Assembly: GCA_964503045.1 (NCBI GenBank)
Contig: CAZCZI010000001.1
Coordinates: forward strand, 62,001 to 126,000
Origin: CAYZJR01 sp964503045
GTDB taxonomy: Bacteria > Cyanobacteriota > Vampirovibrionia > Obscuribacterales > Obscuribacteraceae
Length of the DNA stretch: 64,000 nt
Direction: 5' to 3'
The notes below the pieces were generated by a model, which searched no databases, was not told the DNA's origin, and saw only the letters and a list, made by a program, of their open reading frames with translations. Each line of letters opens with the position of its first letter. The first letter of the stretch is position 1. A program made the position numbers and the translations under genes. Below, in pieces: positions 40,384-49,450 of this stretch.

Positions 40384-41289
40384 ATGGATGAGCAAAAGCA
40401 TATACCCCTTGCACGCTACACCACGCTCAAGATAGGCGGTGAAGCCAATCGGCTCTGTCAACCGAAGAGCGTCGAAGAGCTCTCCACCTTAGTCGAGCAA
40501 CTCGAAAAGGAAGGCGAGCCGTGGTTTGTTCTGGGCGGCGGCTCCAATCTTTTGATTTCATCTGATGGTTTTAAAGGAACGGTTATACGCACCGCCCTAA
40601 TGACGGATGTGACATCACCAGAACCCAATATCCTCGAAGCGGCTGCCGGCGCACGCCTGCCACACCTGGCGAAATATGCCGCCGGTCTGGGATTGTCCGG
40701 TCTGGAGTTTGCCGTCGGCATACCAGGAACCGTCGGCGGCGCCGTCATCATGAACGCCGGCGCACACCACAGCTGCATCGCCAACATTTTGGAGAGTGCC
40801 ACTATATATGATGCGAAGAAACGCACCATATCAACTCTTACCAATTCAGATCTCAACTTCGAATACAGACGCTGTGTTCTTGACCCCGCCGAGCATGTGG
40901 TTCTGAGCGCCAGATTCCGCATGAATCCGGACAAAGCAGATGTGATCCAAGAAATAACCAAACAAAATGAAGACTATCGCTGGCGCACTCAACCACTGGG
41001 TTGGCCAAATGCCGGCAGCACCTTCAAAAACCCCGAGCCTACCCGCGGAGCTGGATTGCTCCTCGATCAAGCCGGTGCAAAAAACATGAAGGAAGGTGCA
41101 GCGGCAGTCTCGGCAATCCACGCCAACTTTGTAATCAACATGGGTGGCGCTTCTTCCAAGGAAGTGACCACTCTCATGCGCCGTATGCAAGAAATCGTCT
41201 TTGAAAGCTTTCAAATCAATTTAAAGCCAGAATGGAAGACGTTGGGAACTTTTGGCCAAGAAGAAAAAGACATCTGGAGGACAACATAG
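40384..41289 (+). CDS. murB: UDP-N-acetylenolpyruvoylglucosamine reductase MurB
   Basis: FAD enzyme that reduces UDP-GlcNAc-enolpyruvate to UDP-MurNAc with NADPH. The FAD-binding segment VLGGGSNLLIS (near 48), the GIPGTVGGAVIMNAGA motif (near 115), the catalytic Ser in GSTFKNP (near 214) and the late Glu region around KPEWKTLGTFG fit MurB. MurB consumes the MurA product and supplies MurC, its neighbour. The stop lies 2 bases before the preferred ddl start. Confidence 0.95.
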   Translation: MDEQKHIPLARYTTLKIGGEANRLCQPKSVEELSTLVEQLEKEGEPWFVLGGGSNLLISSDGFKGTVIRTALMTDVTSPEPNILEAAAGARLPHLAKYAAGLGLSGLEFAVGIPGTVGGAVIMNAGAHHSCIANILESATIYDAKKRTISTLTNSDLNFEYRRCVLDPAEHVVLSARFRMNPDKADVIQEITKQNEDYRWRTQPLGWPNAGSTFKNPEPTRGAGLLLDQAGAKNMKEGAAAVSAIHANFVINMGGASSKEVTTLMRRMQEIVFESFQINLKPEWKTLGTFGQEEKDIWRTT

Positions 41290-41291
41290 TT

Positions 41292-42272
41292 ATGGTCACC
41301 GTCCAAAGAGCCACGATCACGAAAGAGACACGCATCGGCGTCCTCTACGGCGGCTTGTCGAGCGAACGTGAAGTGTCGCTTCGTTCGGGTCAGAACTGCT
41401 ATAACGCCTTGAAAAGGCTGGATTATAAGAATGTCGAGCTCATTGATGTAGATATCAATTTGGTAGAGGTTTTAAAGCAAAAGAAGATCGAAATCGCATT
41501 CCTTTCGTTGCACGGGCGATATGGAGAGGATGGAACCGTTCAAGGTTTGTTGGAATTACTGAAAATCCCCTACACAGGCTCGGGAGTGTTGGCCAGTGCA
41601 CTTGCCATGAGCAAGCCTCTGACCAAGCAAGTATTGAAAGCAAATGAATTGCCGTTCCCTCAAACTATCATCGTCAACAAGCCAGATCTTAAGAGTTGGG
41701 ATGAAATTGAAAAACGCCTTTCGCCGCCACCATACATGGTTAAACCGATCAATGAAGGCTCATCGGTTGGCGTCACAAAAGTCAGCGACCGCGATTCATT
41801 GAAATCGCAAGTAGAAGAGACTATCTCCACATATGGTGGCGCTCTAATTGAAAAGTACATTCACGGTCAAGAGATTACCGTTGGTGTGCTTGAAGATTCA
41901 AATGGTAATGGCAACCGGAAAGCCTGGGCTCTACCCATTCTCGAGCTTCGTCCAAAATCAAAAGCGGGTTTCTATGATTACGAAGCCAAATACACCAAGG
42001 GCATGACTGAGTTTGTCTTGCCGGCAGAACTCGACTCCAAAACAACAGAGCTTGCACAAGACCTTGCCGTGAAGACCTTTAAGGCTCTGAACTGCTCTGG
42101 TTATTCGCGGGTCGACATGATGGTGGAAGCCGGACAACCATACGTCTTGGAAGTCAACACGCTTCCTGGAATGACTGACACTTCTGATTTACCGGCCATG
42201 GCGGAAGTAGCGGGAATCTCCTACGACAAGCTCGTAGACTTGATTTTGCACAGCAGCGGGCTAGATAAGTAG
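41292..42272 (+). CDS. ddl: D-alanine--D-alanine ligase Ddl
   Basis: ATP-grasp enzyme that joins two D-Ala for the end of the stem peptide. Motifs: GVLYGGLSSEREVSLRSG at the start, FLSLHGRYGEDG, PINEGSSVGVTKV (ATP loop), EKYIHGQEITVGVL and VLEVNTLPGMT with metal-binding Glu/Asn. ATG 41292 is used because GGAGGA lies about 10 bases upstream and the protein then begins shortly before the first strand; the longer frame from 41232 runs inside murB. Converges with the kinase gene, 2 bases apart. Confidence 0.94.
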   Translation: MVTVQRATITKETRIGVLYGGLSSEREVSLRSGQNCYNALKRLDYKNVELIDVDINLVEVLKQKKIEIAFLSLHGRYGEDGTVQGLLELLKIPYTGSGVLASALAMSKPLTKQVLKANELPFPQTIIVNKPDLKSWDEIEKRLSPPPYMVKPINEGSSVGVTKVSDRDSLKSQVEETISTYGGALIEKYIHGQEITVGVLEDSNGNGNRKAWALPILELRPKSKAGFYDYEAKYTKGMTEFVLPAELDSKTTELAQDLAVKTFKALNCSGYSRVDMMVEAGQPYVLEVNTLPGMTDTSDLPAMAEVAGISYDKLVDLILHSSGLDK

Positions 42273-42274
42273 AG

Positions 42275-43402
42275 CTACTTCTTATCTTTGCCTTCTTTGC
42301 CTAACCAGCCCTTCAATCGCTGCCAAATTGTCGGCGACTCTTCTAGTTCTTTTTCAATCTCTTCCATCGCTTGCCTGCCTTTTTCAATGTTTGCCTGGCG
42401 AATCCGATGCGAAGACATCTTTTGAGCATCGACCGATTCCTCTTCCTGAGGCGCATGCTGTGCCGTTTTCATGCGACCGCTGGCAGTAGACGACGAGCCT
42501 GATTGATCGGGCATCACCGAATCGACCAAATTTCTTATTGATTGAGAACTCAAATCTATGTTGGGATTGCCCATGGTTACTTCCTCGGGCAGTTCAAAGT
42601 CAGGATGAATCTCGGTATATATTCTGTACAACGTGTATCGAACTTCTCTTGCCGAGGCCGGACGCTCCTCCGGATTGTGCGCAGTAAGGCGTCTTATCAG
42701 TGAGTCCATCGAAGGCAGCACATCCGGTTTTATTAGCATCGGTGTGCTCGTCGTAAGAGGCTTTGGACGAACACCTGTGAGTAAGTGTCCGAGGGTCGCA
42801 CCCAATGCATAGAGATCAGATCGAATTTCAGGTCTTCCGAAATACTGCTCCGGAGGAGAATAGCCCGCAGTAACCACACGCGTCGCTTGCGTTTTGGGAA
42901 CAAGGTTGCGTGAGATTCCGAAATCAATGAATACAACCTGACCTTCAGGAGTAAGCATAAGGTTGCTTGGCTTGAGATCTCTATAGACGATCGGTGGTTC
43001 TTGCTCGTGCAAGTACTCGAGCACTTCGCATATTTGAATCCCGATTTTTACAGCTTCTTCGGTCATAAACGCCCCGAAGTTCGCAATTGCAGACTCGAGA
43101 TTCTGACCTTGCACGTAGTCCATCACTAAGAAGTATTTGCCGTCTTCTGTAGTGTGCTCGTCAAAAAACCTGACAACTCCAGGATGATCAAGGGTTCTTA
43201 AAAGTTCAGCTTCACGCTGAAATAAACGAATGGCTTCCCTTTGTTCTTCAGGATCTGTGTACTTAGAGATAAGCTGTTTGACAACACAACGCGCTCGTTC
43301 GTTTCCCTTATCTTCAGCCAAGTAAATGACACCCATTCCGCCCTGTCCAAGCGGCTGAATGAACGTGTATCTACTGAACCATTCGTCGTTGATCTCTGGC
43401 AC
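42275..43402 (-). CDS. Cytoplasmic Ser/Thr protein kinase
   Basis: A 375-residue Hanks-type kinase without a transmembrane helix. Glycine loop GQGGMGVIYLAE (near 19), ATP-lysine in CVVKQL, catalytic loop YRDLKPSN (near 136; Tyr in place of His), IDFGISRN (near 160) and GYSPPEQYFG. The C-terminal 110 residues are polar, then helical and basic (WQRLKGWLGKEGKDKK). It resembles the kinase at 27213, so both belong to one local family. The start is GTG 43402. It stands head to head with ssb and tail to tail with ddl; a link to wall synthesis is only suggested by position. Confidence 0.87.
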   Translation of the reverse strand: MPEINDEWFSRYTFIQPLGQGGMGVIYLAEDKGNERARCVVKQLISKYTDPEEQREAIRLFQREAELLRTLDHPGVVRFFDEHTTEDGKYFLVMDYVQGQNLESAIANFGAFMTEEAVKIGIQICEVLEYLHEQEPPIVYRDLKPSNLMLTPEGQVVFIDFGISRNLVPKTQATRVVTAGYSPPEQYFGRPEIRSDLYALGATLGHLLTGVRPKPLTTSTPMLIKPDVLPSMDSLIRRLTAHNPEERPASAREVRYTLYRIYTEIHPDFELPEEVTMGNPNIDLSSQSIRNLVDSVMPDQSGSSSTASGRMKTAQHAPQEEESVDAQKMSSHRIRQANIEKGRQAMEEIEKELEESPTIWQRLKGWLGKEGKDKK

Positions 43403-43619
43403 TAGAGATCGTCCTCATATACACATATGCCGGGGCGATTCACTGAAATGACCCGCGTTCCTCGTATTTTTGACCGATAGGCAAAGACTTCTTACCCCCG
43501 AGACTACGATTTTAAGCGCAATTGCGCATGCTAGCTCGCTTTTGGAGCCGGTCGCGACACGGTCGGTTAACAAATCGAAAAAGCCGGATATCAAGCGGAA
43601 ATTCATACCGACAAACGTA

Positions 43620-43648
43620 TTGACATACATCCGTATGGGCGTTAGTAT
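43620..43648 (+). promoter_or_regulatory. Promoter of ssb, TTGACA-17-TAGTAT
   Basis: TTGACA at 43620-43625, a 17-base spacer, TAGTAT at 43643-43648, 64 bases before the ssb ATG at 43712. The region 43403-43619 is shared with the divergent kinase gene. Confidence 0.6.
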
Positions 43649-43711
43649 TTTTTGCATCTCCCCCATCGATGCACACCGTACCCCAAGGACAAGGACCTGG
43701 AGGTAAAAGTT

Positions 43712-44284
43712 ATGAGTCTTGCCAATATATCAATCGTGGGGAATCTTGTTCGCCCACCCGACGTAGTCACTTTCACAAGCGGAAGAGTAAAAACGACATT
43801 AGTCGTCGCAGTAAACACCTACACGAAAGACAAAGGTGAAGTTGCAGACTACTACAAGGTCGAGACTTGGGGAAAACTGGCCGAGCTTGCTGGAAAGTAT
43901 CTTCTTAAAGGCAACCAGGTCACCGTCACCGGTCGTCTGCGCATGGAGCACTGGAAGGACAAAAATGAAATTCAGCGAGTCACGCCTGTCGTAAAAGCTG
44001 AGCAACTTTCGTTCCCTCCGCGGCTCAAGAGCGTTGCTCTACAAGATAAGCCGGCGGCCGCACAAGCGATGATGCCTGCAATGCCGCCACAACCCCAATC
44101 AATGATCCCTACGTCTATGCCGCCTCAACAAACAGAGGGGGCCATGACACTGGCTGCACAAGCAGCTGCGTTACGGCCGGCACCAGACATCGAGCACGCT
44201 GTGCTTGATTCCGAACAACAAATAATTGCCGCTCAATTTAACGTCGGCGAAGACGAAGAGTTGAGTCTGGCTCAAGCGTCTTAG
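43712..44284 (+). CDS. ssb: Single-stranded DNA-binding protein
   Basis: A 190-residue OB-fold protein that coats single-stranded DNA in replication and repair. ATG 43712 follows GGAGG at 8 bases; the frame from 43652 is an extension. The OB fold (about residues 1-105) shows ISIVGNLVRPPDV, VVAVNTYTKDK, YYKVETWGKLAEL, YLLKGNQVTVTGRL. The Pro/Met/Gln tail ends EDEELSLAQAS, acidic but lacking the usual Asp-x-x-Pro-Phe tip that recruits partner proteins. Confidence 0.9.
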   Translation: MSLANISIVGNLVRPPDVVTFTSGRVKTTLVVAVNTYTKDKGEVADYYKVETWGKLAELAGKYLLKGNQVTVTGRLRMEHWKDKNEIQRVTPVVKAEQLSFPPRLKSVALQDKPAAAQAMMPAMPPQPQSMIPTSMPPQQTEGAMTLAAQAAALRPAPDIEHAVLDSEQQIIAAQFNVGEDEELSLAQAS

Positions 44285-44662
44285 TCGTCGCGACACTGTA
44301 ATCCAAAACTCAAGAAAGGAGTTTGATCAAGAGTCATGCAAAGCTTCGTTTTCAACAACACCAATCGTCGCGACGGCTTGCATTATCAGCCAACCACTCG
44401 TGCGGGATCACAGAGCACTGGCTGACCATCGGGCGGATGCCCGAAATTGGAGAACAAACTGGTCAGGCGTATATTAAACGAGCACATAGTAAAACCGGAT
44501 ATGTCTGACCAGTAGTTCCCCTTTCAACTTCTGCATTCCAAAATCATCAAACAGATTTTTAGGCGCAATTCCTCCCGCCCCACCACACACCACTCAAGTT
44601 GGAATTGCGAAGAGAAGGAAAAGGAGAGGCAAACAACCTCTCCTTTTATTCCAATTAACTAG
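44285..44662. other. 378-base intergenic region with inverted repeats
   Basis: Holds a small hairpin (CGGGC GGAT GCCCG near 44429), a perfect 8-bp inverted repeat CTGGTCAG (44459-44466) / CTGACCAG (44505-44512) and the terminator at 44619-44647. A 29-residue frame near 44337 has a distant AAGGAG but no recognisable product. No SRP, tmRNA or RNase P core motif was seen. Confidence 0.4.
44619..44647 (-). terminator. Terminator of the tRNA-Arg transcript
   Basis: Perfect 11-bp stem AAAAGGAGAGG / CCTCTCCTTTT at 44619-44629 and 44637-44647 with a 7-base loop. On the minus strand it lies just past the tRNA and ends in a T-rich run; the A-rich other side could also serve the plus strand. Confidence 0.75.
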
Positions 44663-44736
44663 CACCCTCGGAGGGATTCGAACCCCCGACACCCTCCTTA
44701 GGACGGAGGTGTTCTGTCCAGCTGAACTACGAGGGC
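44663..44736 (-). tRNA. tRNA-Arg (anticodon CCT)
   Basis: Cloverleaf on the minus strand: acceptor arm GCCCTCG pairing with CGAGGGT (one G-T end pair), D-loop AGCTGGACAG, anticodon stem CCTCC/GGAGG with loop GTCCTAA giving anticodon CCT (codon AGG), and T-arm GGGGGTTCGAATCCCTC. The CCA end is not encoded. A terminator follows at 44619-44647. Confidence 0.9.
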
Positions 44737-44812
44737 AACTGGAGTTATCTGATAAGTCTAGCATTGCTTTAGACAAAGTTGTCGTTGCCAGTAATTGAGC
44801 CACGCAAAAGCG

Positions 44813-47410
44813 TTATCTGCCCGAAAGAAGAAGAATGAGTCTCCAGGCGGGTTGGCGCAGCGAGATCAATGCAAGTACGAAAACAGCGGCCAGCGCTGTG
44901 CCTGCCACAATGATCCCTAGCTCTAAACTGCGCGGCTTGTAGTCGAAGGTAATCAAATGTGCGCCTTTGGGTGCGTAGACCGCTCGCATGATTGCATTAG
45001 CGCGATAGATTCTCACGGGCACGCAATCAATCTGCGCCTGCCAACCGGGATAGAAGTGGTCGTTGAGCACAACGAATCCCGGCCTTTCTAAATTGACAGA
45101 AAGCGCTATATGCTCTGGTTCATCTTGCAAAAATGCTGCGGGTGAAAACACAGTTCCAGAAGACTCTGAAAGAGTCTTTGCCGAAATCGGCGATTGATCG
45201 GTTGGCGGATTAGGAATTGGAGCAATGTAGCTTCCTCCAGACGGACGTTCATTAGACGACCTGGCATCGATGAATTCTTTTCGCTCAAGCAAAGTAACCC
45301 TAGATGGATTGAATCTCCAAGTGGGCTCTGCCACCAACTTGGTGGCATCCTTTTGATCATCGAGCCACATCCAAGACTCGCTCACATAAGCACGAGGAAG
45401 CGATTGCTTCACCTTATAGATGCGCACATTCAGCTCATCAAAATCGCGCACGACTTCGAAGTACTTCTCGTTCAATTGCGAAACTTCTGCTTTCCCTTTT
45501 TTGAGCTGGCGTGTCACTACTAAAGTGGAAGTGATCATGCAAACCTTTGCTAATTCAACACAGCTCCTGCTGTCTGACAACTCATACTTAGACGCGCTCT
45601 TTATGCCCGCCAAGACGAGTTTTCTGTGGTCGCTCGTCTCCGCCGCTTCATAACCAAAAGCTTGCGGCACCCTGAACGCCACTTGAATGTTTGGCAGAAG
45701 TAATTGTCTGCAAAATTGAAAAAATGGCTCCGAAGGCGCTGCATTGGCTCGCCCCTTGTATCCCGCCGGTAAAGAAAGCGGGTCGAAATACAAAGGCAAG
45801 TGTCGACTTCTTCCCTTTACTCTTCCATCGCCAATGATCTTTTCTGCTTCTTGTGCCACCACAGACGGAGCTTCATAGAATCCTCGCTCGCAAGTCTTTT
45901 GGGATTGTGTAAAGGCTCCAGCCATAAGACTTCCAAGTAATCCCGCAAGCAATGCCGAGATAAGTCGATCGGGTGTAGCTCGCAATTTTCGGGCAACGAT
46001 TATCGTCACCAATCCAATCAGCGATCCAAATAGAAGTGACTTCCCAAGCAGTCTTTGTCCGGCATTGTTTAGTACGCAATAGACCAGGTGCGCAGACGGA
46101 TTGATCAACCAATAGAAGACCCCGCACAGGACACCGAAAAGCCAGAGACCAACAATTACGTTGAAAGCGGTTTTGCCTACACCTTCCTTTTGGCAGACTT
46201 TGATGCCCCGTGCGGCCAGCACCGCAAGCAGGAGATCGATGAATACCAGTAGCTTCGACGGGTAGCGAAGAACGATCAGCTTAGGAAAGGCGCTCATCAA
46301 AACAGGCACTACCGGTGTGTACTGACCGAGCGAGAAAACGACGACTACCGTCAATCCAACTAACGTCAATACTCTGAAGTGCCAAGATTTGTCCGAACAG
46401 CCAACAAACGCAAGAGTGGCCGCAACCGCTCCTACATAAGCCGAAGGAACATATTGCAAATAACCAACCCTGGTTGCAACTGACTCGAGATGGGGAGCGC
46501 CTAGTGTTTGCAAATCTCCCAGAGGTCTATTAAATGCCAGGCAAACTAAGTCGTACCAGTTCACACTCCAACTCAGAGCTTGCTTTAGGTTAAGTCCGTC
46601 AGCTCGAGGCGAAAGAGGCGTCCACTCCGCCACCGGCATCAGGCAAGGCGCAGCAAGCATGATACCTAATGCAAGGCTGGCGCATGGCCACCGAACACGA
46701 TTCACCCAATCCATTAAAGTTTCGCGGCTGACTCGGCTAAGTGAAATGCGATTGTCTGCAATCAAAGGATGGGTCGCAGAAACAACAATCGCACAACCAA
46801 AGAGAACTAAAGCAGGCATGTATACCTCAGGCCGCCCTGCTGCAATCATCAAAAAGATAGAGAAGGCACCCAATGCACAAGCTAAAACTCTGTGCTTTTG
46901 ATCGTTGGTTAAACGCAGAAGCCACCAGCTAAGCGGCACCCATGCAGCAGTGGCGGGCAGAGTGTGATTCGCATTAAGTGTAAACATGTAGCCCGACAGT
47001 GAATAAATCGTCGCACAGGCAAATGCCGGCCCCGCACCCCACGAAGACACCAGCAAAAATGCACCTACAAGCGCAACCAATTGATGGAAAAGGCTTATGA
47101 CTGCCAGGGCTATGCTGTATTCAAAAAAAGCAAACAACAAGTTTGGCGGATAGAAAACTCCAGGTGAAGGCACCGCTAACTCAGACATCCCGCAGTGCAT
47201 GTACGGATTCCAGAGAGTCAACTTGCATTGCCTGAAGCCGTCAGCAATGAAACTAGTGAGCGGCTGAAAGTAGAAGCCGTGATCGGACAAATAGAAGCAA
47301 CGACTTCCAGTCAAAACCGGAAAGTAATAAGCCACCAGACACGCTACCAGGACAAAACCCAAAAGTAGTATCGGCTTCCAATCTGAAGGACACGATAGAA
47401 ACGATTTCAA
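44813..47410 (-). CDS. YfhO family large membrane protein
   Basis: An 865-residue protein with about twelve transmembrane helices over the first 520 residues, an extracytoplasmic domain, and a final helix near 835. Typical YfhO features are the early SDHGFYFQPLTSF and WNPYMHCGM segments (luminal loop after helix 1) and the late VLNDHFYPGWQAQID motif. YfhO proteins are GT-C-like and are implicated in glycosylation of lipoteichoic acid or other envelope polymers; the substrate here is unknown. TTG 47410 lies 11 bases after the nuoN stop, so they share a transcript. Confidence 0.8.
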   Translation of the reverse strand: MKSFLSCPSDWKPILLLGFVLVACLVAYYFPVLTGSRCFYLSDHGFYFQPLTSFIADGFRQCKLTLWNPYMHCGMSELAVPSPGVFYPPNLLFAFFEYSIALAVISLFHQLVALVGAFLLVSSWGAGPAFACATIYSLSGYMFTLNANHTLPATAAWVPLSWWLLRLTNDQKHRVLACALGAFSIFLMIAAGRPEVYMPALVLFGCAIVVSATHPLIADNRISLSRVSRETLMDWVNRVRWPCASLALGIMLAAPCLMPVAEWTPLSPRADGLNLKQALSWSVNWYDLVCLAFNRPLGDLQTLGAPHLESVATRVGYLQYVPSAYVGAVAATLAFVGCSDKSWHFRVLTLVGLTVVVVFSLGQYTPVVPVLMSAFPKLIVLRYPSKLLVFIDLLLAVLAARGIKVCQKEGVGKTAFNVIVGLWLFGVLCGVFYWLINPSAHLVYCVLNNAGQRLLGKSLLFGSLIGLVTIIVARKLRATPDRLISALLAGLLGSLMAGAFTQSQKTCERGFYEAPSVVAQEAEKIIGDGRVKGRSRHLPLYFDPLSLPAGYKGRANAAPSEPFFQFCRQLLLPNIQVAFRVPQAFGYEAAETSDHRKLVLAGIKSASKYELSDSRSCVELAKVCMITSTLVVTRQLKKGKAEVSQLNEKYFEVVRDFDELNVRIYKVKQSLPRAYVSESWMWLDDQKDATKLVAEPTWRFNPSRVTLLERKEFIDARSSNERPSGGSYIAPIPNPPTDQSPISAKTLSESSGTVFSPAAFLQDEPEHIALSVNLERPGFVVLNDHFYPGWQAQIDCVPVRIYRANAIMRAVYAPKGAHLITFDYKPRSLELGIIVAGTALAAVFVLALISLRQPAWRLILLLSGR

Positions 47411-47421
47411 GCTCTAATCAG

Positions 47422-48978
47422 TTAGTTTCTGTTTTCAGGGAGATATGAAATTGGATTGGCAGAAGGAGTTAGTGGTGCCATCGCTTGTCGCGAGATTGAC
47501 ATTACGGGATTCACGCTTGCCGTTCCAAACAAGATTACCGCCGCAGCACACAGCCAAAGCGCTATGGATGGACCACCCTGATTGCTTGTTACACCTGGAG
47601 CCATTTCAGGCAAGGCTTTTACCTTATCTGAAGGCTCCGGAACAAACATCAAAATGACTACGCGAGTGTAGTAATAGATTGCCGGAATCGATGTGATAAG
47701 TCCAGCTGTAACCAGGAGCCAGCCGAGCGGCAACCTGCCTATTGCAACAGCGTCGAGGTGCAATCCGGCTGCAAATACGAACACTTTCGCAAAGAAACCT
47801 GCAGGCGGAATGGGCAAGCCTGCAAGATTGAGCAAACAAAAAGCCATACACAGAGCCAATATCGGACGTTTGCGCACGAGCCCGGCATAGGACTCGATGC
47901 GATCGCTGCCGGTTTCGTTTGCAAACAAGATTGCACCGGCGAATGCGCCAAGGTTCATGAAGCCATAAACAATGATGTAGAAAGTCATTGCCGCAAGCCC
48001 TTCATGGGTGCAGGCAATAAGTCCAATCAATATGTATCCGACATGCGCAATAGACGAGTACGCAAGCATTCTCTTAAACGAAGTTTGAGTCAGCGCCACC
48101 AAGTTGCCGACAATCATCGACAGTATTGCCAATGCAGCCAACAGCATCGACCAATCGGCAATAGCTGAATTAAAGACCGTTAAAAGCAATCTGGCAGCAA
48201 GGGCAAACCCACCTGCTTTGGAGCCGATTGAAAGGAAAGCCGTAACCGGAGTCGGCGCGCCTTCGTAAACGTCCGGCGTCCACATATGAAACGGTACGAT
48301 CGAAAGCTTGAAGCCGATGACGCTGAGGATGAGAGCGACCACAAAGAATTTGAAAATTCCGGAGTCTCCTTGCTGCATGAAGTTGATGGTCTGTCCTATT
48401 CCATCAAAGGTGGTGTTTCCACTGCTCATTCCATAGAGAAACGAAAGTCCATAAAGAAGCGTAGCCGTGACGGCAGCCGTAGACAGAAGATATTTCAGGG
48501 ACGCTTCGCCACTCTTGATGTCGCGTTTCGCGAAGCCAGCCAATAAAACACAGCAGATACTCAGGGTCTCAAGCGCCACAAACAACATGATTAGATCGGT
48601 TGAGCCGGCAAGCAACATCACGGAAAGTACCGCAGTCAGAAGAATTGAATAAAACTCCCCTACGTTGCGCCCGAGGTTTTGCTCGTAGCCCATTGTCATC
48701 AACACGACCACGAAACCGACAGCACAGACAAGCAACCCAAACGTCACTGTGAGTTTATCGACAGTGAACAGACCGTTAAAAATCTTCTCTGTATCTAGTA
48801 AGAGTTGAGGAAGCAGAAGAGCAAATCCACCTGCCAATCCAATCAGGCTAAAGGTTCGCGTCCATGTAGTGGCTTTGGGGTAGAAAAGGTTCCACAGAGC
48901 GGTTATCAAAATCGCAACTGTCAAACAGATCTCCGGCTTGAGCAAATCCAGAGCTTTTAAATAGGTGTCCATACCCAT
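47422..48978 (-). CDS. nuoN: NADH-quinone oxidoreductase subunit N
   Basis: A 518-residue antiporter-like membrane subunit of complex I with about 14 helices. Visible are the conserved PEICLTVAILI start, GASLKYLLSTAAV-like SGEASLKYLLST, the Lys-containing helix GFKLSIVPFHMWTPDVYEGAP and the loop LAYSSIAHVGYILIG. It helps pump protons while NADH reduces quinone, which fits menaquinone from the futalosine pathway. No other nuo gene is in the window, so it sits at the end of or apart from the cluster. Confidence 0.92.
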   Translation of the reverse strand: MGMDTYLKALDLLKPEICLTVAILITALWNLFYPKATTWTRTFSLIGLAGGFALLLPQLLLDTEKIFNGLFTVDKLTVTFGLLVCAVGFVVVLMTMGYEQNLGRNVGEFYSILLTAVLSVMLLAGSTDLIMLFVALETLSICCVLLAGFAKRDIKSGEASLKYLLSTAAVTATLLYGLSFLYGMSSGNTTFDGIGQTINFMQQGDSGIFKFFVVALILSVIGFKLSIVPFHMWTPDVYEGAPTPVTAFLSIGSKAGGFALAARLLLTVFNSAIADWSMLLAALAILSMIVGNLVALTQTSFKRMLAYSSIAHVGYILIGLIACTHEGLAAMTFYIIVYGFMNLGAFAGAILFANETGSDRIESYAGLVRKRPILALCMAFCLLNLAGLPIPPAGFFAKVFVFAAGLHLDAVAIGRLPLGWLLVTAGLITSIPAIYYYTRVVILMFVPEPSDKVKALPEMAPGVTSNQGGPSIALWLCAAAVILFGTASVNPVMSISRQAMAPLTPSANPISYLPENRN

Positions 48979-49450
48979 GTTTGTTTATTCGCTTTCTGCA
49001 ATGCAGTAGATTCACAGTAAACACTTGACTTTAGGCTGGGCGCCTTAGGTCTCAACAATTTTACCGGGTTCAGAATCTCTAAAGAGATCTCTAAATTGAA
49101 TTGATCATAAGGACAAGCCGAATTGAAACTCTTTGGTTCGGACGGCTGCTTAAGACTCGCCGCTGACCGAGAGTTGTTCGAGACAATTAGGATGTCATTA
49201 CTCTCTTTTAAAACTCTCCAATAAACTTTTTGTTTTTTCGTTCACACCGAAGTTTCAGTCGTCCGTAAAAGTCGGCAAGATCGAACAAAGCTGCACAAGC
49301 AGGCTTTCAACGACCACATCCGGCTCTATTTTGGGTAATATAGGTGATACTAAGCTCCTCCAAACAGCGCGTAATCGAAGTCAATCAGGCGAAAAGCCCA
49401 TCAGCCGATTAAGTAAGTTGAGAGGAACAAGGGAGGAACCTCTTAAAAGC
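48979..49450. other. 472-base region upstream of carA
   Basis: Between the divergent nuoN and carA genes. It has a small palindrome (CTCTAAAGAGATCTC near 49077) and several Pur/Pyr words but no hairpin-plus-T-run that I can assign to a pyrimidine attenuator. An in-frame extension from TTG 49331 exists but is unlike CarA. A TAATAT box at 49336-49341 may be the -10. Confidence 0.35.

Noticed and set aside
43652..43711. 20-residue N-terminal extension of SSB
   Set aside because: The extension is unlike SSB, and ATG 43712 has GGAGG 8 bases upstream.
44285..44618. SRP RNA, tmRNA or RNase P RNA
   Set aside because: The diagnostic core motifs are absent; only short inverted repeats are present.
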